From assembly GCF_000485595.1 (NCBI RefSeq), contig NW_014577088.1, positions 909,818 through 961,621 on the forward strand: a DNA stretch of 51,804 nucleotides. The letters are read 5' to 3'. The translations under genes and the position numbers were made by a program. Within the stretch, counting starts at the first letter, position 1. Each line of letters begins with the position of its first letter. The DNA comes from Priapulus caudatus (Eukaryota; Priapulida; Priapulimorpha; Priapulimorphida; Priapulidae). This document shows positions 34,795 through 45,755 of the stretch, piece after piece. The notes under the pieces were generated by a model that made no database searches, was not told where the DNA came from, and was given only the letters and a program-made list of their open reading frames with translations.

Positions 34795-35180
34795 GCGACG
34801 CACACCAATGTCGTGCATCTGGGAGCTTCTTACCACGTATGCTTTGTAATTACAGCTACGCGTAGATAGCCCCCTAAGTGTTCGAGTAGCTACGAGCCCT
34901 GTCGTCGTTGCGATACTCGCTCGCAGGCTATTATTCCTGCGATCGAATAGTCAAGAAGGATTTCCGCCGCATGGGGGCAGACATTGGTCGATCTAAGAGA
35001 CTGCATGTGCTGTGGCTGCATAGAAGTCTCCATGAAGTGTAACTGTACAGTACTGTAACTATCAATTGTGCTTGAGACACATTGACTACATGGCCATTAC
35101 TGTTTCGTGATCAACTTCAGATGAACAGCGTCTGTAGAGATGGCTTGAAAAAGAAAACTGGCATCAAAAGCAAAAGATAG
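34795..35180. other. Unassigned DNA
   Basis: No recognised gene, RNA or repeat. Confidence 0.4.
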
Positions 35181-35183
35181 ATA

Positions 35184-35199
35184 GATAGAGGGATATAGG

Positions 35200-35269
<70 letters not shown>

Positions 35270-35270
35270 A
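35184..35270 (+). repeat. (GA)n microsatellite
   Basis: About 55 bp of uninterrupted GA preceded by GATAGATAGAGG and AGAGAGAAAG. Confidence 0.95.
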
Positions 35271-36748
35271 GGTTTGCAAGACCTGACGAGGAGGTATGGA
35301 GCAGGGTATTTAGAAGGGGATCGGGAGGAAGTATACGGGATTATAAAGGTTTATAAAGTTTTCGAGAAATACACTCCGCGAAAGCAACTGGGAGGGTATA
35401 CTTAGTGGGAGTGCTGGGCAGTGGATTAATGGGCATGTCGAAGGAATATGTTTAGAGGAATCGAGGTAGTCTTGCAAGGGCACTAGAAAGGGCGAGCCCA
35501 CGCCGGGGTGTGGGAAAGTACGTCGAGATGGAACGCGGAAAGAATAAAAGAAAGAAGAGAGAAAAACAATCGAGAAGAGAGAAGCCAATACTGACAGTAC
35601 TGATTGTACAGCATGATTGCTGGGACAGATGAAAATACACAACGATCCAATCGGAGCTGTCATGTTTGATTAGCATAATAAACGAACTGTTCTGCTTGCA
35701 AGGAGCAGGCATAGCAGTCATCGAGCGAACATCCACAGCAACCACCCTAGGCAGGAGTATTATCTTAGTCAGTGTATTATCTTCGCCGGTGCCAGTACCG
35801 ATTGTGATTCATCGACGTTCTCTGTTTTATCTGTTTCCTCGGCGCATCATCCTCGTTCAGCAAAAAATAAAAATCATCATCTTGGATAAGCACAGCTACA
35901 TAGAATGTCGCGATGCTTATTTGCGAAAGAGAAATTCTACCTGCGAACTGAGTAAATAAATGCTGCGTGGCTATAGCGAAGGTTTTAGTGCTGGTAGCGA
36001 ATTTGTTTCCTCAGCTGGATATTCATGAGAAAACGCGAGAAAATACATTCGTGCGGAGGAAAGATTAGAAGACGGCGAAGCCGGGCTGGTTACTGGGACG
36101 GGCTATAAAGCACATATATTCAGCTAGCAGCTCCCACCAGCTGTCATATTGATGGGGGAATGTCGGGGATTGATTGCAGTTAAACTAAAAATGCATAAAT
36201 ATTGGCACGAATAAACCAGACTTAAACAAACAGTGCTAATACTACAGCAAATAATGCATATATGTTCAGAACGCATATAAGTAAAGGTAATTATAACGAA
36301 GCGAGAGAGCATCGGTTGTTCTAGAATATACGCATCACAAATTTAGAAACTAACTCGGTGTTGCGCACGAACATGCACCCGTCTGCCAGTGAACTACCCA
36401 ATGGCGACCACACACCGACGCATCCATCACCCCAATGCAAACGACATCACCATTTCCATGGTAACCACATATATGCATGCTGGTGACGTAGCGATCCTCG
36501 CTGCTACCGGTCACCTTCACGTACCTGCATGCACAACGTGAAAGCAGACAAGGCGGCGGCGGCGTCTGCAATATAGTATACACGCCACTCGCTACCCTTG
36601 TACCCCAAATCCGTGTTGAATCCGGGTGGGATCGGTGGAAAAACGCGGCAAAACACTACAAGTCAGAGCAGTTAAAGCCCACTCTATATATACTGAGACG
36701 AAAACCTTTTAACGCTTTTCTGTGTAGCATTAGTCAGTACGGCTGAGA
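35271..36748. other. Unassigned DNA
   Basis: Complex sequence, purine-rich at 35515-35590, with open frames up to about 117 residues and no recognisable domain. No repeat partner found within the window. Confidence 0.4.
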
Positions 36749-36980
36749 GGGTCTATGCCCCCCAGGGTACTGCCGGAACGTACCCTGGGTACGGTCCGGT
36801 ATACCGGAACGTACCCTGGTACTATATGCCGAACCGTACCTCGCCTACTCCACTAACGTGTCTAGGGAGTCGCCTACGCCTACTCCCTAAGTAACCCTAA
36901 CCCTAACCCTAACCATATCAGATACTTACCAGGGTACCCAGGATCATACGTTCCGGCAGTACCCTGGGGGACATAGACCC
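36749..36980. mobile_element. Foldback with a CCCTAA-repeat core
   Basis: Left arm GGGTCTATGCCCCCCAGGGT... (36749-36792) and right arm ending ...ACATAGACCC (36931-36980) are complementary for about 45 bp, with a 4-bp insertion in the right arm. The core contains TACCCTGG and CCGGTATACCGG words, GCCTACTCC repeats, and (CCCTAA)n at about 36890-36914. No coding capacity and no clear target duplication. Confidence 0.75.
36890..36914 (-). repeat. Interstitial telomeric repeat (CCCTAA)n
   Basis: About four CCCTAA units in the centre of the foldback at 36749-36980. Confidence 0.88.
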
Positions 36981-37639
36981 TATGAGCGTCAGTAGGACCT
37001 ACGTCGGGACGACTATTTTTTATAGTTTAGCCTAGTACGCACGCTACGTAGGTATGCACTATAGCTGGCTCGCGGCGATGGCCATTTGTATTTTCTCCGG
37101 TCAGTTTCAGATACGTTACAGTAACGTTATTTAGGTAATATCAGAAGCGCGATTTTTTCCATTACGTTGCCAGTAGCATTGAGTTAGGGTAGAGCAGAGT
37201 TACCAAGACACTGTAGCAAAGTGGTTACTATTCTATGACATAAGTAAATTACGCGATATTCGTGTAAAAAATGCGCGACATGCCACGATCCCCGCATATA
37301 GCGACGTAACTCTCTCTCTGCTCTGTCCACGACCGATGTGCTGACTGCTAAGGGGTGTGATATACAGTGCTGATACACTACAGCTCGCCGCAGTGAACCC
37401 CTGCTCAGTTAATGGCAGGCCAGCTGCAGTAATGTCAATATGCGGGAGGGAGCACGCAGCACGCCTGCAGACGGGGGAGCAGTAAAATACTCGGACTCGT
37501 AACGATGTGCTTTCGTTAGACTGATGCCACGGTCGCGAACGGCCGCGCGGCGAGGGCTGGCGTCTGCGACAGATTAGATGTATGCGCGATAGAATCAGTC
37601 CATACGTGTGCGACAGGCGACGTTGGTGATGCTGAACGG
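36981..37639. other. Unassigned DNA
   Basis: No recognised gene or repeat. Confidence 0.4.
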
Positions 37640-37902
37640 GTCGTTGTCGTATCAGGTACTACAGATATGTACCCGAGGTAGTTTTAGGTTGTTTAGTATT
37701 ATGTTTATATTTTTAGATGAGGTATGTTTAGGGTTAGGGTTAGGGTTAGGGTTAGGGTTGGGGTTAGGGTTAGGGTTAGGGTTAGGGTTAGTGTTAGTGT
37801 TAGGGTTAGGGTACACTTCTGTAGCACAAGACTGGTACACTTTGTGTATACATATATGTACCTCGGGTACATATCTGTAGTACCTGATACGACAACGACC
37901 CC
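37640..37902. mobile_element. Foldback with perfect arms and a TTAGGG core
   Basis: Arms of 42 bp (37639-37680 and 37860-37901) are perfect complements: the left begins GGTCGTTGTCGTATCAGGTA. They enclose a TTAGGG array of about 14 units (37727-37812; two TTAGTG and one TTGGGG variant). The perfect arms imply recent origin or active conversion. Non-coding. Confidence 0.85.
37727..37812 (+). repeat. Interstitial telomeric repeat (TTAGGG)~14
   Basis: The longest telomere-type tract in the window, at the centre of the foldback at 37640-37902. Confidence 0.95.
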
Positions 37903-38224
37903 ATCTGCGTTAGTGATAGATACATGTATAGATTTTCTTATTAAATCGTCAACGTGAAGCATGACCTCCTAGCAGAGCGGCTAGCTGGCATGCAGACGTG
38001 CCCGCGCGTCGCCCTATACGCTCTCTCGCTCTGCATGGCTTCTGGCACACTATACTCCAGAGGCAGCGATAGTATCACAGATGAACTCTGACTGAATATA
38101 CAACTAGTTCTCCTTAACCACTTTGACGCTTTTATGATTGTCGCCCTGCTATGCGTTTTCAAGTAGAATGCTACAATCTGTAAACTGGTAGCATGCGCTG
38201 GAAGATCGCCAGGGTGGAGCACTA
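37903..38224. other. Unassigned DNA
   Basis: No recognised gene or repeat. Confidence 0.4.
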
Positions 38225-38772
38225 CCGGAGTGTGCTGAAGTCGGTTTTGTTGAATGCGGGTGATGCCGAGGAGGGGGGTAATGTGGGGTGAGATTGGTCT
38301 GCCAGTGCAGGTGACAGCAGGATGCGGTGGTTTGGCATTGCCATGTGGTTAGTACGTGGTGGTCGATGAGCCGTGCGATGGGTGTTAAAGTGATGGGGAG
38401 TATGGGAATCAATGCAAGACGGTTACGGTTGGGGTGGCAATGTGAAATTATATCAGCTGAGAGATTGAGGAGACGTGGCGGTCTGGGGAGTCGGTAGGTG
38501 AAATATGACGGGCAGTAGGGATGTGATGTGGGATAGGGGCTTGAGTAGAACGAGTTGCAATGTGAGTGAGATATGATGCTGCGGTGTTTGAAGGCACTGA
38601 CGTGAAATGGGTACGATGACAGATGTGTGCGAGGGAACCAGGAGCGGGCTGATAGATGTGGGCGGAATGAGGGGTGTAAAATAGTCAGCCGAACGTGCAG
38701 TAGATCGCCAGAAATGTTTATCCAACCGTTTTCATCTTGAAAAACGCTCCTGCTTTCGAAACCAAGAACCAC
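38149..38772 (-). other. 207-residue open frame of unknown meaning
   Basis: This is the longest open frame in non-microsatellite sequence. Its composition is Ser/Pro/His/Leu/Thr-rich (for example HPSFRPHLSARSWFPRTHLS), with no signal peptide, membrane segment, zinc-finger pattern or known motif. The plus strand of the same region is G- and T-rich with GTGG/GATG words, which lowers stop frequency on the minus strand. A second minus-strand frame of 90 residues overlaps it at 38453-38725. I consider it more likely a compositional frame than a gene, but it cannot be excluded as an exon. Confidence 0.2.
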
Positions 38773-38839
38773 CGTGTAGGGAGTTACTGTTGTTATGTAT
38801 CCGTGCTATACATAGACAAACAGACACGGGCCTATTTCT

Positions 38840-38925
38840 TCGTTGTATTATTGTATTTATTTTTTGTATTTTGTTATTCATTGTATTTTTTTGTATTATC
38901 GTTGTATTTATTGTATCATTCAGCA
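38840..38925 (+). repeat. TTGTATTATT-type AT-rich short tandem
   Basis: Recurrent TTGTATT with variable spacers (TTGTATTATTGTATTTATTT and similar). Confidence 0.7.
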
Positions 38926-39156
38926 GAACGTGTGATTAACCATCCACTAGCCAGCGACAGAACCGCCACATAGTTAATTGCGCGCTTTGCATATGACCCG
39001 ACCTTCCTTCTAGTGCATCTGCTACTTCCGCATAACGTGCTGAGCAGCACAATCGTGGGATATGCTAATCGTCCTAGCACGTAACACACCCAGCAAATAC
39101 ATCTCTCTGCGTATAACATGCAGAATGACACCACATTGAGACATGCTAACATACGT

Positions 39157-39330
39157 ATTCTTCTTCTTCTTCTTCTCGGGTCACCACACTAAACTCGACC
39201 TAGCCACTGCAGCACGCAGGACCTGGCACGGTGGTTGAAAACCTCAAGGGCTCTAGGTCTACAGGGCTCTGGTTGTACGCATTGTGGTGCAAGTTTGACA
39301 CGTATGCTGAGCAGCCTTAGCAAATGCTAA
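39157..39330 (-). mobile_element. Possible SINE/LINE 3' end with (GAA)n tail
   Basis: Read on the minus strand, complex sequence ends in GAGAAGAAGAAGAAGAA (TTCTTCTTC at 39161-39176 on plus), as many SINEs and LINEs end in a short simple repeat. No tRNA-like promoter or reverse transcriptase is visible, so this rests on the tail alone. Confidence 0.25.
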
Positions 39331-39615
39331 TCTGTCTATGGCTTCCCCATGGGATCCCCCATTTATCCCCTCCGCAATAGCTCATGATACCCCAACGGGC
39401 CCACCCTCCCATGCCTTCTCGTGCCAACGATGCAAAAACGAACGAGCGAATAGCCAGCCTAACCATCGTTACTCAAACATAAACACTCGATTAAAATTGC
39501 ACTTGCTATTCCAAAAAAGATCGACAGATTCAAGCAAAATCAGTTATAGTTATTCAGAGAAAATCTACTAGACGTTCCACGAACGCCGTAAGCGATGTCG
39601 GATACGCGAGCAGGC

Positions 39616-39701
39616 AGGAGAGAGAGAGGAAGAAAGAGAGTGAGAGAAACAGCGAGACAAAGAGAGAGAGAGAGAGACAGAGAGAGAGGGAGAGCGCACG
39701 C
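39616..39701 (+). repeat. (GA)n tract running into the assembly gap
   Basis: Purine-rich GA repeats broken by the gap at 39702; the tract probably continues into it. Confidence 0.9.
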
Positions 39702-40195
39702 NNNNNNNNNNNNNNNNNNNNNNNNNNNNNNNNNNNNNNNNNNNNNNNNNNNNNNNNNNNNNNNNNNNNNNNNNNNNNNNNNNNNNNNNNNNNNNNNNNN
39801 NNNNNNNNNNNNNNNNNNNNNNNNNNNNNNNNNNNNNNNNNNNNNNNNNNNNNNNNNNNNNNNNNNNNNNNNNNNNNNNNNNNNNNNNNNNNNNNNNNNN
39901 NNNNNNNNNNNNNNNNNNNNNNNNNNNNNNNNNNNNNNNNNNNNNNNNNNNNNNNNNNNNNNNNNNNNNNNNNNNNNNNNNNNNNNNNNNNNNNNNNNNN
40001 NNNNNNNNNNNNNNNNNNNNNNNNNNNNNNNNNNNNNNNNNNNNNNNNNNNNNNNNNNNNNNNNNNNNNNNNNNNNNNNNNNNNNNNNNNNNNNNNNNNN
40101 NNNNNNNNNNNNNNNNNNNNNNNNNNNNNNNNNNNNNNNNNNNNNNNNNNNNNNNNNNNNNNNNNNNNNNNNNNNNNNNNNNNNNNNNNNNNNNN
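39702..40195. other. Assembly gap (494 N)
   Basis: 494 unresolved bases between a GA microsatellite and the outer end of the giant palindrome. The palindrome's left arm may extend into it. Confidence 0.99.
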
Positions 40196-40894
40196 ATCGC
40201 GTAGTGTGTCCACAGAGTCGCCCGATTGAGCCGGCCGGCTCGATCGCATGAAAAATCGCGTAGTGTGTCCACGATTTAATTAAGACATCAAATTGCGCCC
40301 CCAATTAATCATTGCGCCCCCGAATTAAGAGATGAGGCATTGAGAATCTTACTATGCCTATAAATAAGGCTAAGTACATTTTCTCATTTAAAAAATGACA
40401 TAATATCGAATATAATTTGGAGTAAATGAGGCCAGAGGTCTGTTGTAATATCTATCATATTTACGGCGGTAAAATCCGTGACATGGAGGCTGACATATTA
40501 TTTTCCCATTATGCATTGCGCAACACGAATGAATTTCGGTCAATGAAATTTGTATTATTGGCTCTTCTCATGCACAGTCAATCTGATGACTATGACTCCC
40601 AGCATGACTCTACTTCAGAGAGCTTCAATAGAATTAGGCTGAAGTGAACCACGTCAAGAAATAAAAACCTAAAATCTGCAAAATGGCCCTTGAAGTTTTT
40701 GTGGGATATGTCATAACTGTCGAGCGAATATCAAAAATCAGAGTGCAGCGAATGAGTCCAGCTTCAACAACCCAAGTATTTTATTTATAGCTACTAGAAT
40801 ATTGCAACATTATAATATACTTAATTGAATATTATATATATATGGTATATTTGTGACGTGCTTGAAATCTGTTTCGGTCTGGGGAGAGATCTTA

Positions 40895-40926
40895 CGGTCC
40901 TGTAAAAATACAACTTTACAGGACCG
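40895..40926. repeat. 32-bp hairpin present only in the left arm
   Basis: CGGTCCTGTAAA and its complement TTTACAGGACCG enclose an 8-bp loop. The corresponding place in the right arm (about 50482-50500) lacks it: left ATCTTA-hairpin-AATGTCCTG against right ATCTTCCGGATGTCCTG (complement read). Confidence 0.7.
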
Positions 40927-41080
40927 AATGTCCTGTAAAAATAAGACCAATTGGCAACTCCTCGACGAAACACAAGAAAGGAAGGCACGTGAGATACACA
41001 ACGCACCAATCTGAGAAGCTACTCAATACAAAGCACTAGACGATCACGCGATGCGAAAAAACGAAACGACATAAAATAAA

Positions 41081-41235
41081 GACAGCTATAAGGTAAATCC
41101 ATATAAAGACAGCTATAAGGTAAATCCATATAAAGACAGCTATAAGGTAAATCCATATAAAGACAGCTATAAGGTAAATCCATATAAAGACAGCTAAAAT
41201 CTAAATCCATATAAAGACAGCTATAAGGTAAATCC
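41081..41235 (+). repeat. 27-bp minisatellite, left arm (about 6 copies)
   Basis: Unit GACAGCTATAAGGTAAATCC followed by ATATAAA. The fifth copy is altered (GACAGCTAAAATCTAAATCC). The right arm has about 12 copies. Confidence 0.93.
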
Positions 41236-41601
41236 AGGCGGGATAGCGACACGCGAGCTAAAAGCAGATGCAATAAAGGCTCCCTGATATAAAGACACAT
41301 GAGATAAAGCCATGCGGGATAAATGCCCACAAGATAAAGCCCTGCTGAATAAAGGTACATAGAGAGAATGCAGATAAGATGAAGCAGACGAGATAAAAAT
41401 ATGATAAGCTGACAACATAAGCTGACAACACGAGATGGTCAACAACAATACTAAGATTCTCAACTATAAATAGTAACACATTAGCATAATAGGGCGTCTG
41501 AAAATCCGACCGTTGCTAAAAATCACCAGATAGAAATATGTCCAACGCAAAAAGAACAAAATACATGTAATTTTGTTCCAGTAACGGATACCTATATATA
41601 T

Positions 41602-42204
41602 CAAGAGTAGATAATAGGGAAGGTGTGTGACTTCAATAAACAAGAGAAATTCGTCATTCACTAGCCTTAGAATACCTACGATTTACAACGCGTAACTCAA
41701 CCAACTTGAGCTCAAATCGTACACAGTACATTCGCCTAGGATCGTGCGAAATCGTTTCCTCGTATACACCCGCAATGCGGAGATACAGACTAAAACGTAC
41801 GACACGATTTTCCATTATGTTGCCAGAAAACTGAATGTGTAAACCGCCGAACTCGAAACAAAAGGCAGCTGTAAATAGGTAAAAGATTAGCTCAGCGAGC
41901 CACACCGCATCGCCGAGGGCGCAAGAGTCGTTAGTAGCTGCCTTTTGTTTCGAGTTAGGCGGTTTACACATTCAGTTTGCTGGCAACATAATGGAAAATC
42001 GAGTCGTACGTTTTAGTCTGTATCTCCGGATTGCGGGTGTATACGAGGAAACGATTTCGCACGATGCTAGGCGAATGTACTGTGTACGATTTGAGCTCAA
42101 GTTGGTTGAGTTACGCGTAGTAAATCGTAGGTATTCTAAGGCTAGTAAATGACGAATTTCCCTTGTTTATTGAAGTCACACTCCTTCCCTATTATCTACT
42201 TCTG
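41602..42204. mobile_element. ~600-bp foldback nested in the left arm
   Basis: Starts CAAGAGTAGATAATAGGGAA and ends ATTATCTACTTCTG. Arms of about 270 bp (41602-41875 and 41935-42204) surround a short centre with CAGCGAGCCACACCGC. Mirrored frames of about 100 residues in its arms read through TTTGTTTCGAGTTAGGCGG and are not evidence of a gene. The copy in the other palindrome arm is 49054-49649. Confidence 0.85.
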
Positions 42205-42222
42205 ATATATATATAGATATAT

Positions 42223-42296
42223 CAAGAGCTAATAATGGCTATTAGGTACCTACCATATGTCCTATAATAATATATATTAAGTATTATTAGCTCTTG
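42223..42296. repeat. 74-bp CAAGAG-family hairpin, left arm
   Basis: CAAGAGCTAATAATGG and TATTATTAGCTCTTG form the stem; the loop has TAGGTACCTACCATATG. The mirror copy is 48942-49016. Confidence 0.75.

Positions 42297-42378
<82 letters not shown>
42297..42378 (+). repeat. (TA)n microsatellite
   Basis: About 40 TA units directly after the hairpin at 42223-42296. The mirror in the right arm (about 48893-48940) is shorter and interrupted. Confidence 0.95.
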
Positions 42379-42382
<4 letters not shown>

Positions 42383-43457
42383 CATACGTATATACCACAC
42401 TGCGACTGAGTTGCTGCATATCGACTTCTATAGGAGCTTCTTACTAAGATTCCAAACGTTTTATCTGAGGTTTATACCATACATTTTACATCGTCCGTTA
42501 TCTAGCGGTCATTCATCGCGGGCTACTGGCAAGTTGATGATAGCATTTATTGCGGCTACAGCATAAACTGATTCCATTTATGTGGCGACGGTTGCGAGTA
42601 ATCCCTGACCTTAATCCAGGTCGAGATTTACATTGTTACTGCCGCTTCACACATTTTACAGGTCGCATGCATCGGAGAAGCTCTGATTTCAAAGCGTAGC
42701 GTGAAAGTCTGTGTCCTCTTCTGTGACACACACGCTGTCCCAATGTGTAACTTATGCAGGTACACACTGTGTAACAGAGACATATCCATGCAGCCGTAGT
42801 GCTACGTTTCCTCTGCATGCGTGATAAGGTGCACTCAACACTCCTGTATGACACGCTGCTGTTATTCAGGTGCAACAAGGGGGTGGTGACACGTTTCCCT
42901 TCTGTACAAATTAGCACGCTTTCTTGAGGCATAGATCCCTAGGTTCGCTTCAAGTAACGCTGGTAATACGTGCAATTACAAAGGTGAGTGACGCTGACGC
43001 GCGTACGCCGCAGCAAATTCGGTTCCGTAATCTGCATACAAGTGCTAACGATGATGTTCATGCTGCGATGAAGCTGCTACTGGTGATTAGCGAAACCAAA
43101 CTGCTTCCTTCTTCGAACTTAGCAGCATCAGCAGTGCTTTAATTGATCATCCGGCAAAGCGTTCACTGTAACTAGTCGCGTACTCGCCGCCAATTATCAC
43201 CACCTTCGGCAGCCAGGCGGAGCGATGAAGATAGTGCGCGTCGACTCAGATAGGATCAGCGGCGGCGACCGCAGCAGCAGCAGCGTTGACAGCGAGCTGG
43301 CTTTCCTGATTGCAAATTCTTAGCCGCATATATTGGCATTGATCACGGCTAATGGATTCGCTGGCCGCAATATGGCGGTCGGCTAGTTTTCCCTTACGCT
43401 GACCAGTACGTCGTCGATGACGTAGATCACGGCGGCGGTTGCGCTCATAGTTCAGCG

Positions 43458-43561
43458 TGACGTCACATGGTATGGCTCACGGCACAGAGTATCGTTACGC
43501 CGGTAGCCGTCACGGCATGGCGTGACGTCAATCGACGGTGTAACGCCACGGCGTGACGTCA
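43458..43561. promoter_or_regulatory. Cluster of three CRE octamers (TGACGTCA), left arm
   Basis: Perfect palindromic TGACGTCA at 43458-43465, 43523-43530 and 43554-43561. This is the consensus site for CREB/ATF bZIP factors (established). The surroundings repeat CACGGCATGGCGTGACGTCA-like words, so the cluster may simply reflect a short tandem/inverted duplication. No gene start is identified nearby. Confidence 0.4.
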
Positions 43562-43591
43562 CCTGGTAGTGCTCACGTCAGACAGTGATAC

Positions 43592-43626
43592 CATAGAACT
43601 AGAATAGATTCTATTCTAGTTCTATG
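43592..43626. mobile_element. 35-bp perfect hairpin with 8-bp target duplication, left arm
   Basis: CATAGAACTAGAATAGA, one central base, and its exact complement. AGTGATAC occurs directly before (43584-43591) and directly after (43627-43634). The mirror copy at 47624-47658 keeps GTATCACT on one side; the other side reads GTACGCACT. Confidence 0.85.
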
Positions 43627-45397
43627 AGTGATACTAGCACAGCAGGCAAACATAGAAACAAACGCACGCACACTCACGCGCGAGCATCAGTACGTCTGCA
43701 CCCGCGCCAAAGCAATTGGAGCCGCAATGCATACACTCGCGCAAATATACGTATAAAAAATTCAGATTAGTTTTCAACGTAATCAGTGCGAATTCAAAGT
43801 GTGCAGTTATAGAACAGATTGCAATTATAATATGTATCTTCCTCGCATAGAGACAGCTTCTGGGAGAAATGAAGTCCCGACGCAGATACACATATTTTGA
43901 TATTTTGCGGATGGCGCGGTTGCACGAGCACATTTTCAAGAACGGCATTTCGGGGATAGACGGTCGCTCGCAGTTGCATTATGATTTCGTTACTTGGTAT
44001 CGTGCCTGACTACTGTGTAAACTTCCACCAAGCTCGCCCGCCTAAAAGACTGTTTCGTACTCTATATATAGATAAGACAAATATAGATAACGTGCAACAC
44101 AGTTTTACACGTTTTCTTTCACGGAAAGCCGACCTTCCTCTCTACTGCCGAGGCCGTTTTTGCACACAAATTTTTCCGTTTATGATCATAATGATATAAC
44201 ACACAGCTATCCAGCTTCTTATACACTACTGCATCATTCCCTTCTTGCGCATGCCCCTTGCAGCTAAATGCAATACAACTTTTAGCCCGCCTACGAATAT
44301 GCGTCTTCGCAAAAATATGAATTCCCGAAAAGGACGGGGTGCATTTGATTTGACAAATTGACCATGAATACAATCAGTTTGTATACTGTCAGTGAATACT
44401 ATCAGTTATTGATAGACTCCTGATACAATAAAGAGTCCATAATATACAATTTTGAACTCTTGATAGTTGATACAATAATAGGTAAATAATCTCAATGGGT
44501 TATATATCGTCTGGTATTAAACGCGCATAGGGCCGTGCGTTCACGTTTACGAAGTATGTCAAGTTAACATGGGGCTCACGTTTCACCAACACTTATCGCT
44601 AATGGACAGAACTCATATACCCCGGTCCCTCGCTCTGCCCCTCCTTTCTCTTTCAGAGTGCTTTCCCTGTTGTTCCCACCTCTTCCCGTACCTTCCTCTC
44701 CCTCCCGCCGCTCTACACTCTTCTCTCTCAAACTCACCCAATTCTCTTTATCTACCATCTTTCTTTATATCTCGCTTTATCTTTCTCGCTATATATCTAT
44801 CTAACGGTCTGTCTGTTTCTGTCTGTTTCTGTCCGTCCGTCCGACTGTATGTCTGTCTGTCATCTCTTCATCTCTCTCCACCTTAACTTCATCTTCCTGC
44901 CGCCTCTGTCACTAAGAGTTTTTTTTAGTATTCTCACTAGATGTGTTTGAAAGACATGATTATTGTGTTTAGGTTTGATGTGGCACTAAATGATATAGAT
45001 GTCCCACAATAAACGACCCCCTCGGAGCTATAGTGTACGCTTCATACTAGAGCGATTTTACTAGAGCGACTAGATACTGTACCTAGCCGTGCGTGTATAT
45101 AGCGTGCTAGCCGTGCTGTGCGTATAGTTCGAACATTCGCCCACTACGCGCTGCTGGACACGGGAACGCTACCCATGCAAGCACGCCCTACACAACAAGC
45201 GCATAGTACCAGCTTCCTTCGCTCACATTTCCTACATTTTACCGACATGGACGCTCTACTCGCAAGTTAGCTGGTGAAGCAATTGAGCTGCCAACCCACC
45301 GCACTGTTAGAAACAACACACTGACTCGTGTATGCGCGCGTGCATACGCGCATTATCAGTCCACTCTTCTCCCTCCCCATATACCCCGCTTTCATTT

Positions 45398-45422
45398 TCT
45401 CTCTCTCTCTCTCTCGCTCTCG

Positions 45423-45467
<45 letters not shown>
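45398..45467 (+). repeat. (CT)n microsatellite
   Basis: CT repeats with CGCTCTCG interruptions, followed at once by AAGAGAGACAGAGAGAGAG, making a small natural inverted repeat (CT against GA). Confidence 0.93.
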
Positions 45468-45470
<3 letters not shown>

Positions 45471-45755
45471 AGAGACAGAGAGAGAGTTGAGTAATGAGAT
45501 GCGACGGATACAGAGGCTGCGGCGTGATCATCTGCGTCAACGCGGTAACACGCGCTAACACGCAATCTCCGCGCTGACGCATCGAACGTGTACGTTTCGG
45601 TTATACGCGAATAAAATGACAATTTTCAATTACGGTATGAAATTAGAGGGCCAAGGTCGTATAAAGCTCGCGCGAAGAAAGCACGAGCGTAGTAAGTACA
45701 GCCAGCAGCACCGTCTGCACTGTAGAGCGCACCGAGATTCACAGTGCGCGCGACC

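Larger units (their letters stand above)
40196..44428 (+). repeat. Giant palindrome, left arm (~4.2 kb)
   Basis: Reverse-complement match to 46792-51213 along its whole length. Landmarks, left against right: GAGCCGGCCGGCTCGATCGC (40228 / 51166-51183); CCAGAGGTCTGTTGTAATAT (40430 / 50960s); the GACAGCTATAAGGTAAATCC array (41081 / 50023-50338); CATAGAACTAGAATAG hairpin (43592 / 47624); three TGACGTCA (43458-43561 / 47690-47791); CTTTTAGCCCGCCTACG (44280 / 46935); GTCAGTGAATACTATCAG (44390 / 46825). Frames in one arm are mirrored in the other (for example 42636-42932 minus and 48406-48630 plus), but none shows a recognised domain. Confidence 0.95.

Noticed and set aside
37727-37812. True chromosome end
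   Set aside because: Only about 14 TTAGGG units, enclosed by inverted repeats, with complex DNA continuing on both sides.
38320-38345. Plus-strand RMRWFGIAM resembling the RLRWFGHV block near the C terminus of some reverse transcriptases
   Set aside because: No neighbouring reverse-transcriptase blocks in any frame; judged coincidence.
44119-44373. Cys-containing frame with SCIAFSCKGH, mirrored at 46880-47036
   Set aside because: Considered a THAP-type zinc finger, but the spacing to the later C and H residues is far too short and the frame breaks differently in the two arms.
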